From: Congeria kusceri
Taxonomy: Eukaryota > Mollusca > Bivalvia > Myida > Dreissenidae
DNA length: 64,000 nt
Direction: 5' to 3'
Assembly (NCBI GenBank): GCA_027627225.1
Contig: CM051030.1
Location: 22,550,105-22,614,104, forward strand
Below the pieces are notes generated by a model, which worked only from the letters and a program-made list of their open reading frames with translations, made no database searches and was not told the origin of the DNA. Shown here in pieces: positions 24,681 to 37,479 of this stretch (position 1 is the first letter of the stretch; each line of letters starts with the position of its first letter). A program made the translations under genes and the position numbers.

Positions 24681-24924
24681 CTCAAATAAGGACAACTGTC
24701 CCCCTGTTTTTTAACAAATAAAAGCGATTTAAAGGACTTTCGTAGAGGGTCAGTGTATTTTCATTAAACCACAAAGTCCGCGGAACAGTGTCTGTGTTGA
24801 AAATATTAATATACCAGTATGGCGTCGCTCAACATTTGTAAATAATTTGCAAACATAGTATTATGTGTTTGTCGTATTCTGTCACATACATTAACATCTA
24901 GCTTACTACATTGGATTTTGCCGG

Positions 24925-25205
24925 GCCTAGCTAGCTCAGTTGGTACAGTGATGGACTGTCAAAATTGGTTTCATGAGTTCAATCCCCAGCCCGCCACATA
25001 ACTTGTTGGGGGGCATAAATGAATTTATACGGCCATTCTCCCCCTACCTCGGATTCAAGTCAGGTACGAGCATAAGTATGTGCACTTATTACTGGTAAAC
25101 TACTTAGATTGGCTAAGCTTGCCCAGGAAAAGTGTGAGTAGGTTAACTGACGGCCTTTATATGACTGAAATACTGTTGAATACGGTGAAAAATCCAAACT
25201 AACTA
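24925..25205 (+). mobile_element. tRNA-derived SINE (same family as 690-1028)
   Basis: The head carries A-box TAGCTCAGTTGG and B-box-like GAGTTCAATCC. The body shares tatacggccattctc and ttggctaagcttgcccagg with the copy at 690-1028. The tail (gactgaaatactgttgaat, then short A-rich caaactaac) is of a type common in molluscan SINEs. It sits in the intron just upstream of the FN3 exon. No clean target duplication was recognised. Confidence 0.75.
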
Positions 25206-26235
25206 ACATTGTTTTTTTTATTTAAATTAAACTATTAACAGCATTCGATACTTTGGAGTATTTCGCAGAACGCACACCTAACCTTTTACTTACTGTAAAC
25301 ATTGTGTGTGTAGATACTTTAAATATATTTAGATGTGTCACGTTTAAAAGGTGGAAAGATCAACAGAAAGTTTCTGTAGCTCATTAGTTTTAATCATTAT
25401 TACACACTGATGCAAGTTGTCGAATGGAATATCATACCGTTGATTTAAAGTGTTTCATCAAAATTCAGAACTAGAACAACAATGTAATAGGTAAACAACT
25501 TTTGTGTATATGGATAGTGACGACAGAAACCAGTTATCACTGGACTTCATGATTGCTGTGTGTCATATTGCAACTTGCAGGCTTTATTTTGAAGGGGAGT
25601 AACGTCGCAAACAGTTAAATAAACCATGATTCGTTGAATTCAATAATTATTTTGTATGGAGATATTCATAAACGGATACAGGTTTGGAGACAAATTCACT
25701 TTTACAATATGCATACGTTCTGATCAGATATGGCGATTTCGAAACCAGATCAGGTTTCGGGTTAGCACGGTTAACAAGAAAACATACAGCTTCGTGGATA
25801 TATGAAAATAATGTTTAATGATTGTTGTAGGAATTCAAAAGCAGTAGATATAGTCAGCATTGAGGTAAAACTATAAGTTGTATATTTGTTCTCTTTCGGA
25901 ATACTCTGGTATTATCGTATGTTTATTCTCGCACAGTCCAATACAGAAAATATTGTACGCATGCTCTTACAATATGGTGGAATATTAAACGGTCATGTGG
26001 CATGAATGATGACAGCTGATTACAGGATATAAATAGGTATATATAATGCATTTTATTTATTTTGTAAACCAAACGTTATATCCCTGTATGATAATATATT
26101 CTGCTCTAATAAACTGAGTGATGGAGCATATATTTAGTACAGGTAGTTACTTTAATCAGCAAGTTAAAAAAGGCTTGTCACAGGATGTGACATATGCCCC
26201 CAAAACACATGCTTGTAACAGGAAGCCAATGTAAG
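25206..26235. other. Intronic sequence, nothing recognised
   Basis: AT-rich, apparently unique sequence within the Ig7-FN3 intron; no exon-like segment on the minus strand. Confidence 0.5.
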
Positions 26236-26854
26236 ACAAGAGGGCCATAAGGCCCTAGATTGCTCACCTGAGGGGCTAAGGAAGCAAGTTTCATGAAGAT
26301 TTGGCTAAGAATGTGGCCCCTAGAGTGTTTACAAGTTTGTTCATCAATTTGGCCTGGTGACCTAGTTTTTACCATGTGTGACCCGTTTCGAACTTTGACA
26401 AATGTTCTGAGCAAGTTTCATGTTTGTTGGGCTATACATGTGGACTCTAGTGTTCACAATCTTTTTTTCAATTAGGCCTGATGATCTAGTGACCCGATGT
26501 GACCTAGTTTCAAACGTCTCCCGAGTCATCATTGAAACAAATGATCTGAGCAAGTTTCAAGAAGATTCGGCAAACAATGTGACTTCTAGAGTGTCAACAA
26601 GCTTTCCTTTAATTTGACCTAGTGATCTAGTTTTTGACCCCACATAACCCAGTTTCGAACCCGGCCGAGATATCATTGGCTCAAATATTCTGAGCAAGTT
26701 TCATGATGATTGGGCAATACATGTTACTTCTAGAGTTTTAACAAATTAAATGCTGACAATGCACGGACGCATGCCACACAACGCACGATGGACGACAGAC
26801 AAAAGGCGATCACATAAGCTCACCAGGAGCACGATGTGCTCAGGTGAGCTAAAA
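26236..26854 (+). mobile_element. Tandem-core element type A, complete ends
   Basis: Left end ACAAGAGGGCC with GCTCACCTGAG at 26236-26275; right end CTCAGGTGAGCTAAAA at 26839-26854. About four ~150 bp units contain tttgacctagtgacctagtt, agtttcgaac and gagcaagtttcatg. Before the right end is a gacgacagacaaaaggcgatcac tract (quoted in part) shared with types B and D. The second copy is at 37480-38376. Confidence 0.8.
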
Positions 26855-26993
26855 CAAAGAGTATAATACATGCCGTGGACAAATATATTGACTTCTTTGT
26901 GTGACCTTGACCTGTGAACTAAAGGCCTGGCTCTTGCACATGACATGGTGATCATTTATATTTCTTAGTTATCAGAAAATCTCTACATGTCAG

Positions 26994-28206
26994 AACAAGG
27001 CTTGTCACAGGATGTGACATATGCCCCGGAAGCATATGCTCGCTTGAGGAAGGCAAAGCAATGTCAGAGTACAATATTATGCCCCGGACAAATATCTTGA
27101 GATTTCAGCAACACAACTGTTTGTTGTTGTGACACACTGCCTCATAATGATCTTCATTCCCACTAAGTTCTTACATTCCTTACATGCTGGCAAAAATGAT
27201 GATTCCTACATAAAGTTCATTCTTATATTTGACTTTTTAAGTGTAACCTTGGCCCCACAGACCATGACAGAGGAGCATGTAAGTGGTATGCGACACATCA
27301 TCTGGTCATGGGAAAAAATAATCTGAAGTAATATTAAATTCCTTCAAGGCTTTTGGAAGATATAGGGCAGAAAGAAAATTCCTTGACATCTGACCTTGAA
27401 TCGTGACCTTGACCTTTGACCGAGGACCATGGGAGTTGTACATGACACATCGCCTGATCATGGGAAATAATAATCTGAAGTAATATTGAAATCCTTTCAG
27501 ACGTTTAGAAGTTATAGTGGAGAAACAGAAATCCATGACATTTGACCTTGAATTGTGACCTGGACCTTTGACAGACGAGCATGGGAGTTATATGCGACAT
27601 ATTGTCTGGTCATAGAGAATAATAATCTGAAGTAACTCCAGACATTTAGAAGCTATGAAGTGGCAACAAAAATTCATGACCATTGACCTTGAATTGAGAC
27701 CTTGACTTTTGACCGACGATCATGGGAGTTGTACGCGACACATTGTCTAGTCATGGGGAATAATAAACTGAAGTTATATTAAAATCCCTCCAAACGCTAA
27801 GAAGTAACTGAGTGGAAACAAAAATGTATGACATTTGACCTTAAATTCTGACCTTGACCTTTTAACGACGATCATGGAGTTGTACGCGACACATCGTCTG
27901 GTCATGGGAAATAATCATCTGAAGTTATATTAAAATCCATCCAGGCATTTAGAAGTTATAGAGCGGAAACAAAAATTCATGACCTTTGACCTAGAATTGT
28001 GACCTTGACCTTTGACTGACGAGCATGAGAGTTGTACGTGACATATCGTCTGGTCATGTGGAATAATAATCTGGAATTATATTAAATTCCATTTAGGCAT
28101 TAAAAAGTTACAGAGCGGAAACGAAGTCTGGACAGAAGGACCCACCCACGTACCCACGCACGGACGGACGCTGTGACTACTATATGCCCTCCTTTGGGGG
28201 CATAAA
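26994..28206 (+). mobile_element. Tandem-core element type E1, complete ends
   Basis: Left end acaaggcttgtcacagg and atgtgacatatgcccc; right end cacggacggacg then tatgccct-cc-tttgggggcataaaa. Left 'atgcccc' and right 'ggggcat' are complementary. About six ~150 bp units contain ttgaccttgaattgtgacc, ttgacctttgac, gagcatgggagttgtacg and catcgtctggtcatgggaa. TGACCTTGA is repeated in most units. Confidence 0.8.
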
Positions 28207-29735
28207 AAAATATGCGTCAGACAAGTATTTGACGCTTGAACTTGAATATTGACCTTGAGCCTTGACAGATGAGCATGAGTTCCAGAGCAGCAGGTAAAAT
28301 CAAAACTCCTAACGCATCACATATTCAAATCTCCTTTAAATTCATAGGAAAATGCATGAAAAAAACAAGAATGGTCACCATTTTTTTAGATATGGTGACC
28401 ACTTTTGTTCTTTCTATGCATCGGTGATGAAGTGCGGTACTGAAATAGAACAGGGGGACATAACCTTTATTTTAATGTGTGATTTTTTATTATCTCTCGT
28501 GTGTGCGTTCTTGAGCCACACCTCATTGCGTACAGTGTTCTGCAAAATTTTATTATTGGAACATGCTTACACATCACAGTATCATGTTTTGATTACCTGT
28601 AAATGTATGTAACTATCTTCATTATGTATTTAAAGTAGTTTTGAATATGTGATGCTTTGATTAGTATATTTAAAATAATTGAGTACTGAAAAAAATAATG
28701 GAGTACCTGAAATTATGCTACCACATCAGAATAGAAATACTTGAGTATTAGACACATTTATTATCTCCAAATTTGTCAAACAACTGCAACACACAAATGC
28801 GATTTTTCTTAAATTTAACACAATATAACTATTTAACTCCCCACAACACTTAATACGCAAATTGTTCACAACAAATAAGTAAATAAACTGGGGATAAATT
28901 CTTAAAATAATGTAAACTTCATTGGTTAATTATTCTGATGATTTTTTGGTGAACCCTGGTAAGTATACACAATATACAGTATAAACTAAATTGTCAATAT
29001 TTATATTCAAAAGGAAAAACTTATTATGGGTACACACAGAATGTCAATTGTTCACTTTGTGTTTTTGTGGCTTAAGACTTGTTGTCAATATTTAAGGGTT
29101 TTCAGCCATCAGCAGTCTGAATGAGCTAAGATTCTTATTAAGAAACAATCCATTCTGTGTTTAATTCTGGGTCACAGGCAAAAATAACCTTTCCAATAAT
29201 GTTGTGAACATTAGGTTCTACTATGGAAATCAAAAACGGCGCGAGGCAAAAAAGTCGGTGACCCTAGAATTTGGAACAAAAATTATTATAATTTTTGCCT
29301 GCCTATGTGCGATCCTCGGAATAATTACTATCTTGACGAAAGAATTCCGAAATCATTGAACAGAAACAAACAAAACAAAAGTTACATAACGACGTCATAA
29401 AACTGACCATTACGGAGATAGTCGAGGATTCTCCATTGGACAGTTGTGGTTTACTTTGAAAACAACATCCAATTCATAGCGCATCATGTTATACGGGTTG
29501 TTTGTATTTTGTAACCTAAGTTCCTAACCATTCCTTTTCGGATGTTTTGCACGCATCAATCAGTCATTTCATACTCACGTCTGTCAATCTATTTCCGCAC
29601 AATGTTCGCTGTTTTTGCATATTGGGTATTTTAATTGAGTTTGTTTACTCATTTAATATAGAATTAATTGCGTAAAAGTTATTTCAAAATTACGTATTTA
29701 AGCACATACGCGCCTTATCTTTGAGTGTTGTATGT
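28207..29735. other. Intronic sequence with an E1-like fragment at its start
   Basis: 28207-28350 has decayed E1-type words; the rest is AT-rich and unremarkable. No Ig-like exon is present on the minus strand. Confidence 0.5.
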
Positions 29736-30160
29736 GATGATTCATTTGGTCCAAGGGAATAATAAGCTAAAGTAACATTAAAACCTAACGTTTAGAAGTA
29801 ATGGAGTGGATGCAAAAATCCTTGACTTTGAAATTCATTTGGGACTTTGACCTTTGACAGATTAGCATGGGTGTTGTATAGACACATCGTCTGCTCATGT
29901 GAATAATATTCTGAAGTAATATTAACATCCTTCCAGGTATGCAAGAGAAACGAAAATCTTACCTTTCATTTGGACTGTGACCTTGACCTTTGACAGTGGA
30001 GCATGGGGATTCTAAACGACACATAGCCTGGTCACGGGTAATTATAATATCAAGTAATACAGAACTAGCTAAAAGGCAGAAACGAAATCCAGATTGACAG
30101 ACATAAAAACCATGGACAGACGGTACGACTACTATAATGATCTCCTTCGGGGGCATTAAA
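29736..30160 (+). mobile_element. Type E1 element fragment (right part)
   Basis: Two to three E1 units (agtaatattaacatcc, gtgaccttgacctttgac) are followed by agacggtacgactactata and ctccttcgggggcattaaaaa, the E1-type right end. No left end was found. Confidence 0.65.
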
Positions 30161-30239
30161 AATCAATACTGTAATAAATGCAAATCTACACTTTCACAAT
30201 AGATACAGAAATGCAATGCCTACACGTAGAACACTACAA

Positions 30240-31945
30240 TATGGAACAAGAAACGAGGAATTTCCACGACAACCACATTTTTCGAACGAAATGCATAATA
30301 GTCAGCACAATAATGAAAGAAAGTTCTGGGTGCCATATACATTCCTACGCGAGGTCTCGTTACGAGGTACATGTATGAAGTTTCATTCAAATATCATAAT
30401 GGATCCTCAAATTATTGAGCAGAAACCGTTTTTGTATTTTTAGTAACATTGACCCTGACCTTGATCTCACCCACCCCATATGCAATCCCAAGCGTGGTTT
30501 AGATACAAGATATCAATGTATGAAGTTTCATTCAAATATCTTGAGAAGAAACCATTTTTCTATGTTCAGTAATGGAGACCTTGACCCCACCCACCCTATA
30601 TCCAATCCCAAGCGAGGTCTTGATATAAGGTATCTATGTATAAAGTTTCATTATAGTTTCATTAAAATATCTCGATGCATTATTAAGTCATTGAGAGAAA
30701 GCTGTTTTTCTATTTTTAGTTATGGTGACCTTGACCCCACCCACCACATATGCAATCCCAAGAGTGGTCCCAATATAAGGTATCTATGAATAAAGTTTCA
30801 TTAAAATATCTTCATGTGTTCTCAAGTTATTAAGCGGAAACCATTTTCTATTTTAAGTAACTGTCACCTTGACCACACCCACCCCATATGCAATCTCAAG
30901 CAAAGCTTCATTGTAAGGTATATATGTATGAAGATTAATTAAAATATCTCGATGCGTTCTAAAGTTATTAAGCAGAAACCGTTTTTCTATTTTAAGTAAC
31001 GGTGACCTAGACCTTGACCCCACCCACCCCATATGCAATCCCAAGCGAGGTCTTGATATATGGTATCTATGTACGAAGTTTCATTAAAATATCTCCATGC
31101 GTTCTCCAGTTATTGAACAGAAACCTTTTTTCTATTTTTAGTAACGATGACCTTGACCTTAAACCCACCCACCCTATATGCAATCCTAAGCGAGGTCTCG
31201 ATATATGTATCTAGGTATGAAGTTTTATTAAAATATCTGCATGGATTCTAAAGTTATTGAGCGCAAACCATTTTTCTATTATCAGTAATGGTGACCTTGA
31301 CCGTGACCCCACCCACCCCATATGCAATCCCAAGCAAAGTCTCGATATAAGGTAAACATGTATGACATTTCATTAAATCAATGCGTTCTCAAGTTATTGA
31401 GCGGAAACCATTTTACTATTTTTAGTAACGATGACTTTGACCAACCCACCCACCCCCCATATGCAATCCCAAGCGAGGTCTCGATATAAGGTATCTATGT
31501 ATGAAGTTTCATTAAAATATCTCGAAGCCTTCTCAAGTCATTGTGCGGAAACCGTTTTTCTATTTTTAGAAACAGTGCCCTTGACCCTGATCCCACCCAC
31601 CCCATATACAATCCCAAGCGAGGTCTCAATATAAGGTATCCGTGTATGAAGTTTCACCAAAATATCTCGATGTGGTCTCAAGTTATTGAGCGGAAACTAT
31701 TTTTCTATTTTTAGCAAATGTGACCTTAACTTTGACCCCACCCACCCCATATGCAATCCCAAGCGAGGTCTCGATACAAGGTATCTATGTATTAAGTTTC
31801 ATAAAAATATCTCGATGCGTTGTCAAGTTATTGAACGGAAAACTTGTTTATATTTTTAGTAACGGTGACCTTGACCCCACCCACCCCATATGCAATCCAT
31901 CCCAAGTGAGGTCTCGATATAAGGTATCTATGTATGTATAAAAGG
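30240..31945 (+). repeat. Tandem array type F, ~140-bp unit
   Basis: About eleven units share gaccccacccaccccatatg, caatcccaagcgaggtctcg, ataaggtatctatgtatgaa, gtttcattaaaatatctcg and agttattgagcggaaacc. The left flank (aagaaac-gg-atttcc … ttcgaacgaaatgcataa) recurs at 51185-51235, so it belongs to the element. No right-terminal hairpin like that of types A-E was found. Open frames through the array are by-products of the repeat. Confidence 0.85.
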
Positions 31946-32577
31946 TTGTGCATAATTAATCCTCACATTGGGGACTAACAAGGACATCAGTGGAACTGAA
32001 AAAAGAACCTTAATACATTTGAACTTCGTTATTTCGAACTCTATCAATTCGAAGTCAGTGTTATTTTGAAGTATTTTTTCGTTCCCAAATTTATTTACTT
32101 TTTATTTAATTAAAATAAACTTGTTTAATTCAAACTTTTTTAATTCCAATTATTATTATTTTGAAGTCTAAAGTTCGGTCCCAATTGAATATTCCACAGT
32201 TATTTTCCTATTGTGAATTCGAAGTCGGGGTCTTGATTTGGACTCAATGTTTTCACACCTTTGATTAAGAGATTCCCGGACTGCACATTTCAAAGTATTG
32301 GCCGTTATTCCTTAATGGGTGCAATCTACACCCATTAAGGCAAGTGACATGCGCGACCTGTACCGTTCGCAAGGTATTCCGCAGGCGTACGACTTTCAAA
32401 TCGGTTAGCTGTCCACGAGCAATAAAACCGTATACCCATGTGAACAGGAAAACCAAATAACTAATAAAGACTTGCATTTATATCTTTATACTAATTCAGG
32501 TGCGCTTAATAAGTATTTTAATTTATTTACTATTTTCAGAGCTAAACTTAGCTCCTTTAATGTAGCATATGTGGATA
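31946..32577. other. Intronic sequence, nothing recognised
   Basis: AT-rich; contains several loosely repeated ttatttcgaa / aattcgaag words (32020-32225). A self-complementary 'cttaatgggtg … cacccattaag' pair at about 32311-32339 could fold as a stem. Confidence 0.5.
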
Positions 32578-33425
32578 ACAAGAGGGCCAAGAGGGCCCTA
32601 GGATGCGCACCTGAGACCTTGTAACCCAACTGGAATTTGCATTCCCGAGGTGTGGCTAATTTTTATCTCCGGGGCATAATTTGAACACTCTTGAACAAAA
32701 CAATGGGACTTGCGGGGACAGGTAAAGATTGTTAAAGTCATTCTGATATTTAAGTCTATATTAAACATTTGACCCCTTGGGGTATGGCCAGATATGACCC
32801 CAGGGGCATAATTTGAATAATCTTTGGACAGGACCACTATGCAATGTTACGTACTACATATAGGAAAGCTGTGGGCCTTGCAGCTTCAGAGGAGCAGATT
32901 TTTAAAGTCATTTTGCTATTGAAGTCTATATAAACCATGTGACCCCAAGGGTGTGACCAGTTTTGACCCCAGGGGCATAATTGGAACAATATTTGTAGAG
33001 GACCACATATTCATACCAAATACGAAAACTCTAGACCTTGTGATTTCAGAGGAGACGAATTTTAAAGTCATTTTGCTAAATACGTTTATAGAAACCATGT
33101 GACCCCTGGGTGTGGTCAGCTTTGACGCATGGGGCATAATTTGAACAATCTTTGTAGAGGACCACTATAGGATGTTACATACCAAATACGAAACCTCTGG
33201 GCCTTATGGTTTCAGAAGAAGATTTTTAAAGACATTTTGCTATTTAAGTTTATATAAGCCATGTGACCCCCAGGGGTGTCCAGTTTTGACCCTAAGACAT
33301 AATTTGAACAATCTTTGTAGAGGACCACTATATGATGTTACATACCAAATAAGAAACCTCTGGGCCTTGCGGTTTCTGAGGAGAAGATTGTTAAGTCTCA
33401 GAAGAGCAGAGTCCAGACAACTGTG
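32578..33425 (+). mobile_element. Type B tandem-core element, left portion
   Basis: Left end ACAAGAGGGCCAAGAGGGCC and a variant cgcacctgag, then about five ~165 bp type B units (accatgtgacccc, ggggcataatttgaacaat, agaggaccactat). It runs directly into a different tandem unit at 33426 and no right end was seen. Confidence 0.75.
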
Positions 33426-34060
33426 ATCTATATATTAATTTCAGCAATCATCGAAGTCCCAGAAGTGAAAATTATTGAAGCGGAGCATCTTGGTACAGTG
33501 AACATCTCCTCTTGGTAATGAAGCCTTCCATAAAGTTTCATTGAATAGTTTCTAGTAGTTGCTGAGAAACAGTCCAGACAAGTATTGGGCGTAATACACT
33601 AATTTCAGCAACCTTCAAATAACTCCAAGGAAAGTCACTGAAAGGGAGCATTCTGTACTGTGCACACCTACTCCTGGTAATGAAGCTTCCTATAAAGTTG
33701 CATTGAATTCAGACCAGTAGTTGTGTAGAAATAGACCAGACAAGAATTGTGCACTAAATGCTTATTTCGGAAATCTTCACAGTCCTATAACTCTAAGAAA
33801 GATCACTAAGCAGAACGTCCTGGTTCATTGCAAACCTCCTCTTGGTAATGAAGCTTCACATGAATTATTGTCAGTAGTTGCTGAGAAATACTCCGGACAA
33901 GAATATTTTTGGGGGAGAATAAAAATGACTATGCTCCCTGATGCTGTATTGACATCTCATTATGGCCATGAACATTCACCGATGGACCAGACTCTCAATC
34001 GTAACACGTGTTCTGGTTGTGCATAAATTTGTGCTAAGTCAGGAGAAGCAAAAAGCAAAT
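33426..34060 (+). repeat. Tandem repeat type J, ~130-140-bp unit
   Basis: Three to four diverged units share tcctcttggtaatgaagc, tataaagtttcattgaat, agtagttgctgagaaac and tccagacaag. It directly abuts type B, so it may be the second half of one composite element. Confidence 0.6.
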
Positions 34061-34538
34061 TTCAACTAAACTTCTTTAAGCATGACCTAATCTTTGTCTT
34101 GCACTCTTGGTTTCTATGAGTGATATGCATCTCATTTTTGTCAAGTAATTTGAAAATCCCTCAAAACATGGCACAGTAAGAGTCCAGACAACCAAAGAGC
34201 CAATTTGTCTTTTGACCTCTAGGTGTTACCTCGCCTTTTGACATACAGACCAGATTCATGGCACCATTCCATTGTGGCGAACACATGTGCAAAGTTATTT
34301 TTAAATATCTCTATGACAATATGCGCATGCACTCATGGCAGGGATGCTGAATGTTCAATTTCAAATAATTTGTTGTATAAGGGCAATAACTTCCTTAAAA
34401 AGCATCAAACCGGAACAGCCTGACAAAATTAGTCAGTGCATGTATATGGTACAGAAGGGCAGATGGAAAAGTTAGTGACTAACGGTATATGTCCCAAGAA
34501 TTGTTCAGGGTGCATAAAATACCATAATAAAGAAGTAC

Positions 34539-34862
34539 CTAATGCATTCAAGCGAAACGTCCAACCATTGTCACTGGATCCCCTGAAGGCAAGTCGATAT
34601 TGTCCATAATCGTGTTCCGTCACATTATGTATCGTCAGATTACATGTAGCTGTGCTGTTACCAAATCCACTAAACAAGAAACTGAAAACTTTGTTTCCAA
34701 GTTGTACTGGTTCACATGTAGAAGAATTGCATTTCTCCCACAATAAACTGGCCTGTTCAAGTGGGGGATATGCAAGTGCTGTGAAACTTAGAGTGGCATT
34801 GGCATACAGGGGGCTTGTGACGTTGTAAGCAATGTAGATGTTTGGTGCAGCTCTTGGAGAAC
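34539..34862 (-). CDS. Ig-like domain 7 exon (membrane-proximal, atypical)
   Basis: A 324-nt phase 1-1 exon with acceptor tttatag and donor gtactt. The 108 residues start S-P-R-A-A-P-N-I-Y-I. They keep the strand-C tryptophan (S-L-L-W-E-K-C) and the D-Y-G-Q-Y strand-F motif. Both canonical cysteines are replaced (S-F-T-A-L-A and Y-R-L-A-F). Three other cysteines lie in W-E-K-C-N-S-S-T-C and T-A-T-C-N-L, and the spliced boundary codon with Ig6 (T+GT) adds a fourth, so an alternative disulphide pattern is possible. Six N-glycosylation sequons (NVT, NAT, NSS, NST, NLT, NVT) make it the most sequon-dense exon. It would lie nearest the membrane if the FN3 exon is not used. Confidence 0.8.
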
Positions 34863-35280
34863 CTATAAAACAATCATCTTTTAACTGAGTAATGAATGGA
34901 ATTAAAACAGCAGTAAACTTACTGGAAAATCAATGGTTTAAATACATTATCCCGGACAGTAAAATTCAATATATACATCACATAATGTAGGTTCTTTTGG
35001 TACTCTTTTCCCCAAGAACTTATCATTTAGAATTGAAGAATGCTGTTCAACACAATTCATTTTTTAGAAGAATCATAACTAAAATGTAGTAAGTATATTG
35101 ATAGATGATCATAACAAAAAGACCACCTTTATAAATGTGTTACAACATTATGCAACAGTTTTTAGTAATTTTATTTTCCAACAAATGATCTGCAGGAGTA
35201 CTAACTGATAGCATTTACTGGACTTTATGCATAACACAACTATTTAAAGTAACAATGACACAGTAATAAAAGACCCTTAC

Positions 35281-35571
35281 ATTTGACAAAGAGATTGATA
35301 GTCATCATTGAGCCAGCTCCATCAGTGTTGTGTTGGTTGACACTTGAGCATGTGTAGACTCCAGCGTCTGTACAGTTACCGTTAGTTGAAAATCGAAGTT
35401 GATGGGCGTTACTAGTGCTTTTCCTGACACTACCATCTTTTAGCAATGATATATTTGATCCAGGATTACTGTCTACAGAACACTCAAATGTTGATGGCGA
35501 ATTCTCATCCACGATGACATTATCATCACTTGTTGCACCGGAGACATAGAAGCTGCTAACCGTGGATTTGT
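35281..35571 (-). CDS. Ig-like domain 6 exon
   Basis: A 291-nt phase 1-1 exon with acceptor gtttcag and donor gtaagg, encoding 97 residues. Canonical cysteines are in S-T-F-E-C-S-V and G-V-Y-T-C-S-S, with the usual D-A-G-V-Y before the second. The strand-C tryptophan is replaced by leucine (N-I-S-L-L-K-D-G). The linker from Ig5 is Y-K-S rather than Y-P-P. I-set/C2-like by spacing. Confidence 0.85.
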
Positions 35572-35753
35572 CTGAAACATGGGTATATCACAATAACACA
35601 ATAAGTATGCTTTTGAGTAGCTCTTAAACAAATAGCTAAGAACAAACACTTATGGGATATGCCATTTTTCCAATGTTTTTGTCAAAGGGAGGATTTTCGC
35701 TTACATGTATGTAGCACTAATAAAGTACAAAAGAAATGTCAATAACATACAAA

Positions 35754-36843
35754 ACAAGGCTTGTCGCAGGATGTGACGTATGCCCCCGAGGCATATGCTT
35801 GTTGGAGAAAGGCAACACAGTGTCAGCAACATGTTGGCAAAAATGACGCTTCCTACATAAAGAGTTATAGTCCTTGCACTCTGTACTTCCTCTTAACATC
35901 CTCTATTATCCTCTAACATTATATGAAGTTTCATTTGAATCCCTTCCATACTAATGGAGTTATGCTCCGCACAAGAACATTTCAAAAGGGCAATAACTCT
36001 GAAAATATTGAAAAAAGAGTTATGGTCCTTGTGCTCTGCATTTCTTCTTATTGTTCTCTTTCATTATATGAAGTTTCATTTGTATCCCTTCAATACTGAT
36101 GTAGTTATGCTCCGCACAAACTAAATAATGGTTCACATAAGGAAATAAAACAAAGGGCAATAACTCCATAATAATTGAAGAAAGAGTTGTGGTCCTTGTG
36201 CTCTGCACTTCCTCTTATTTGTCCTCTATCATTATATGATGTTTCATCTGAATCCCTTGAATACTAATGGAGATATGCTCTGGACAAGAAAATTAATGCT
36301 TCGCATGAGGAAATAAAAAAGGGCAATAATACCATAAGTATTGAAGAAAGAGTTAAGGTCCTAGTGCTCTGCACTTCCTCTCATTGTCCTTCATCATTAT
36401 ATGAAGTTTCATTTAAATCCCTTCAATACTAATGGAGTAATGCTCCGCACAAGACAATTAATGCTTCACATAAGGAAATAAAACAAAGGGCAATAACTCC
36501 TAAATTATTGTCGAAAGAATTGTGGTCCTTGTGCTCTGCACTTCCTCTCATTGTCCTCTATCACGAAATGAAGTTTCATTTGAATACCTCCAATACATAT
36601 AGAGGTATGCTCCGCACAAGAAATTTAAACAAAGGGCAATAACTCCATAAATATTGAAGAAAAAGTTGTGGTTCTTGTACTTTGCACTTCCTCTCATTGT
36701 CCCCTATCATTATGTGAAGTTTCATTTGAATCCCTTCAATACTAATGGAGGTATGCTCCGCACAAGAAGCGTGACGGACGGACGGACAGACCGACGGATG
36801 ATGCGATCACTATATGCCCCTGAAGTTCCCTTTGGGGGCATGC
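35754..36843 (+). mobile_element. Tandem-core element type E2, complete ends
   Basis: The left end, acaaggcttgtcgcagg and gtatgcccccgaggcatatg, matches type E1. The right end has gacggacggacggacagacc, then tatgcccc…gggggcat. The core is different: ~165 bp units with gagttatggtccttgtgctc, tgcacttcctctcattgtcc, aatcccttcaatactaatgg and gggcaataactcc. It lies in the Ig5-Ig6 intron. A second, interrupted copy is at 48.0-50.5 kb. Confidence 0.8.
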
Positions 36844-37166
36844 AAACAGGACTCAAACCAAGTTTAGTGCAAACTCTGTACTATTGTGGTTAATATTAAT
36901 AAATACGCATTGAGAAATGCCTTTCGGAACTCATTTTTCATAATTTTCTGGACTAACAAAAGAAGCCCACAATTAATTGCAACCAAAATATCTGACCTCA
37001 TGAATTAGAGGCTTGAAATCTACTAATTTGTAATAACTCAATTTAATCAGGCAAGTATAGTAGCTTGTTTATTATTTGCAATTGTCAACTTTATACATGA
37101 AAACAATATTTCAATTACACAATTACAACTTTTCAAAAATGTCCTTATGTGTTATTGCAAACTCAC

Positions 37167-37445
37167 ATTGTACATCTATGTAGAACTGACTACTGTGTGT
37201 CGTCGGATCTTTTGGACATCCAGTAGGCTGCATGTCATTTGAAGCTATACACGTGTAGAAATCCGATGCGTTCCTCTTAACATCTTGCATTTGTAGACGA
37301 GGGCCGGTAAAAGACACCGAGTTATTTGCACGCTTCCATGTGTATGAGACACTTGGCGGATTTCCAGGAACAGCCGTACACTCAATACTAAGGTTTTCGT
37401 GTTCTACATAGGTTTTTTTTGATATCGGTTGAATCTCAGGTGGAT
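37167..37445 (-). CDS. Ig-like domain 5 exon
   Basis: A 279-nt phase 1-1 exon with acceptor atgtag and donor gtgagt. The 93 residues begin P-P-E-I-Q-P-I-S. Cysteines are in S-I-E-C-T-A and F-Y-T-C-I-A, and the strand-C tryptophan in S-Y-T-W-K-R. After strand F comes N-D-M-Q-P-T-G, matching the N-x-M-x-P loop of the other Ig exons. The junction with Ig4 reads L-D-T-L-Y-P-P. Confidence 0.9.
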
Positions 37446-37479
37446 CTACATTCAAGAAAACATATTTAACAAATTAACA

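Noticed and set aside
24925..25000. Functional tRNA gene
   Set aside because: Only the head of a SINE: poor stems, and the body is shared with 690-1028.
30415..31941. Series of open frames with repeated P-T-H-P-I-C-N-P
   Set aside because: Translation of the type F tandem array; the same frames recur in every unit and break at unit-to-unit indels.
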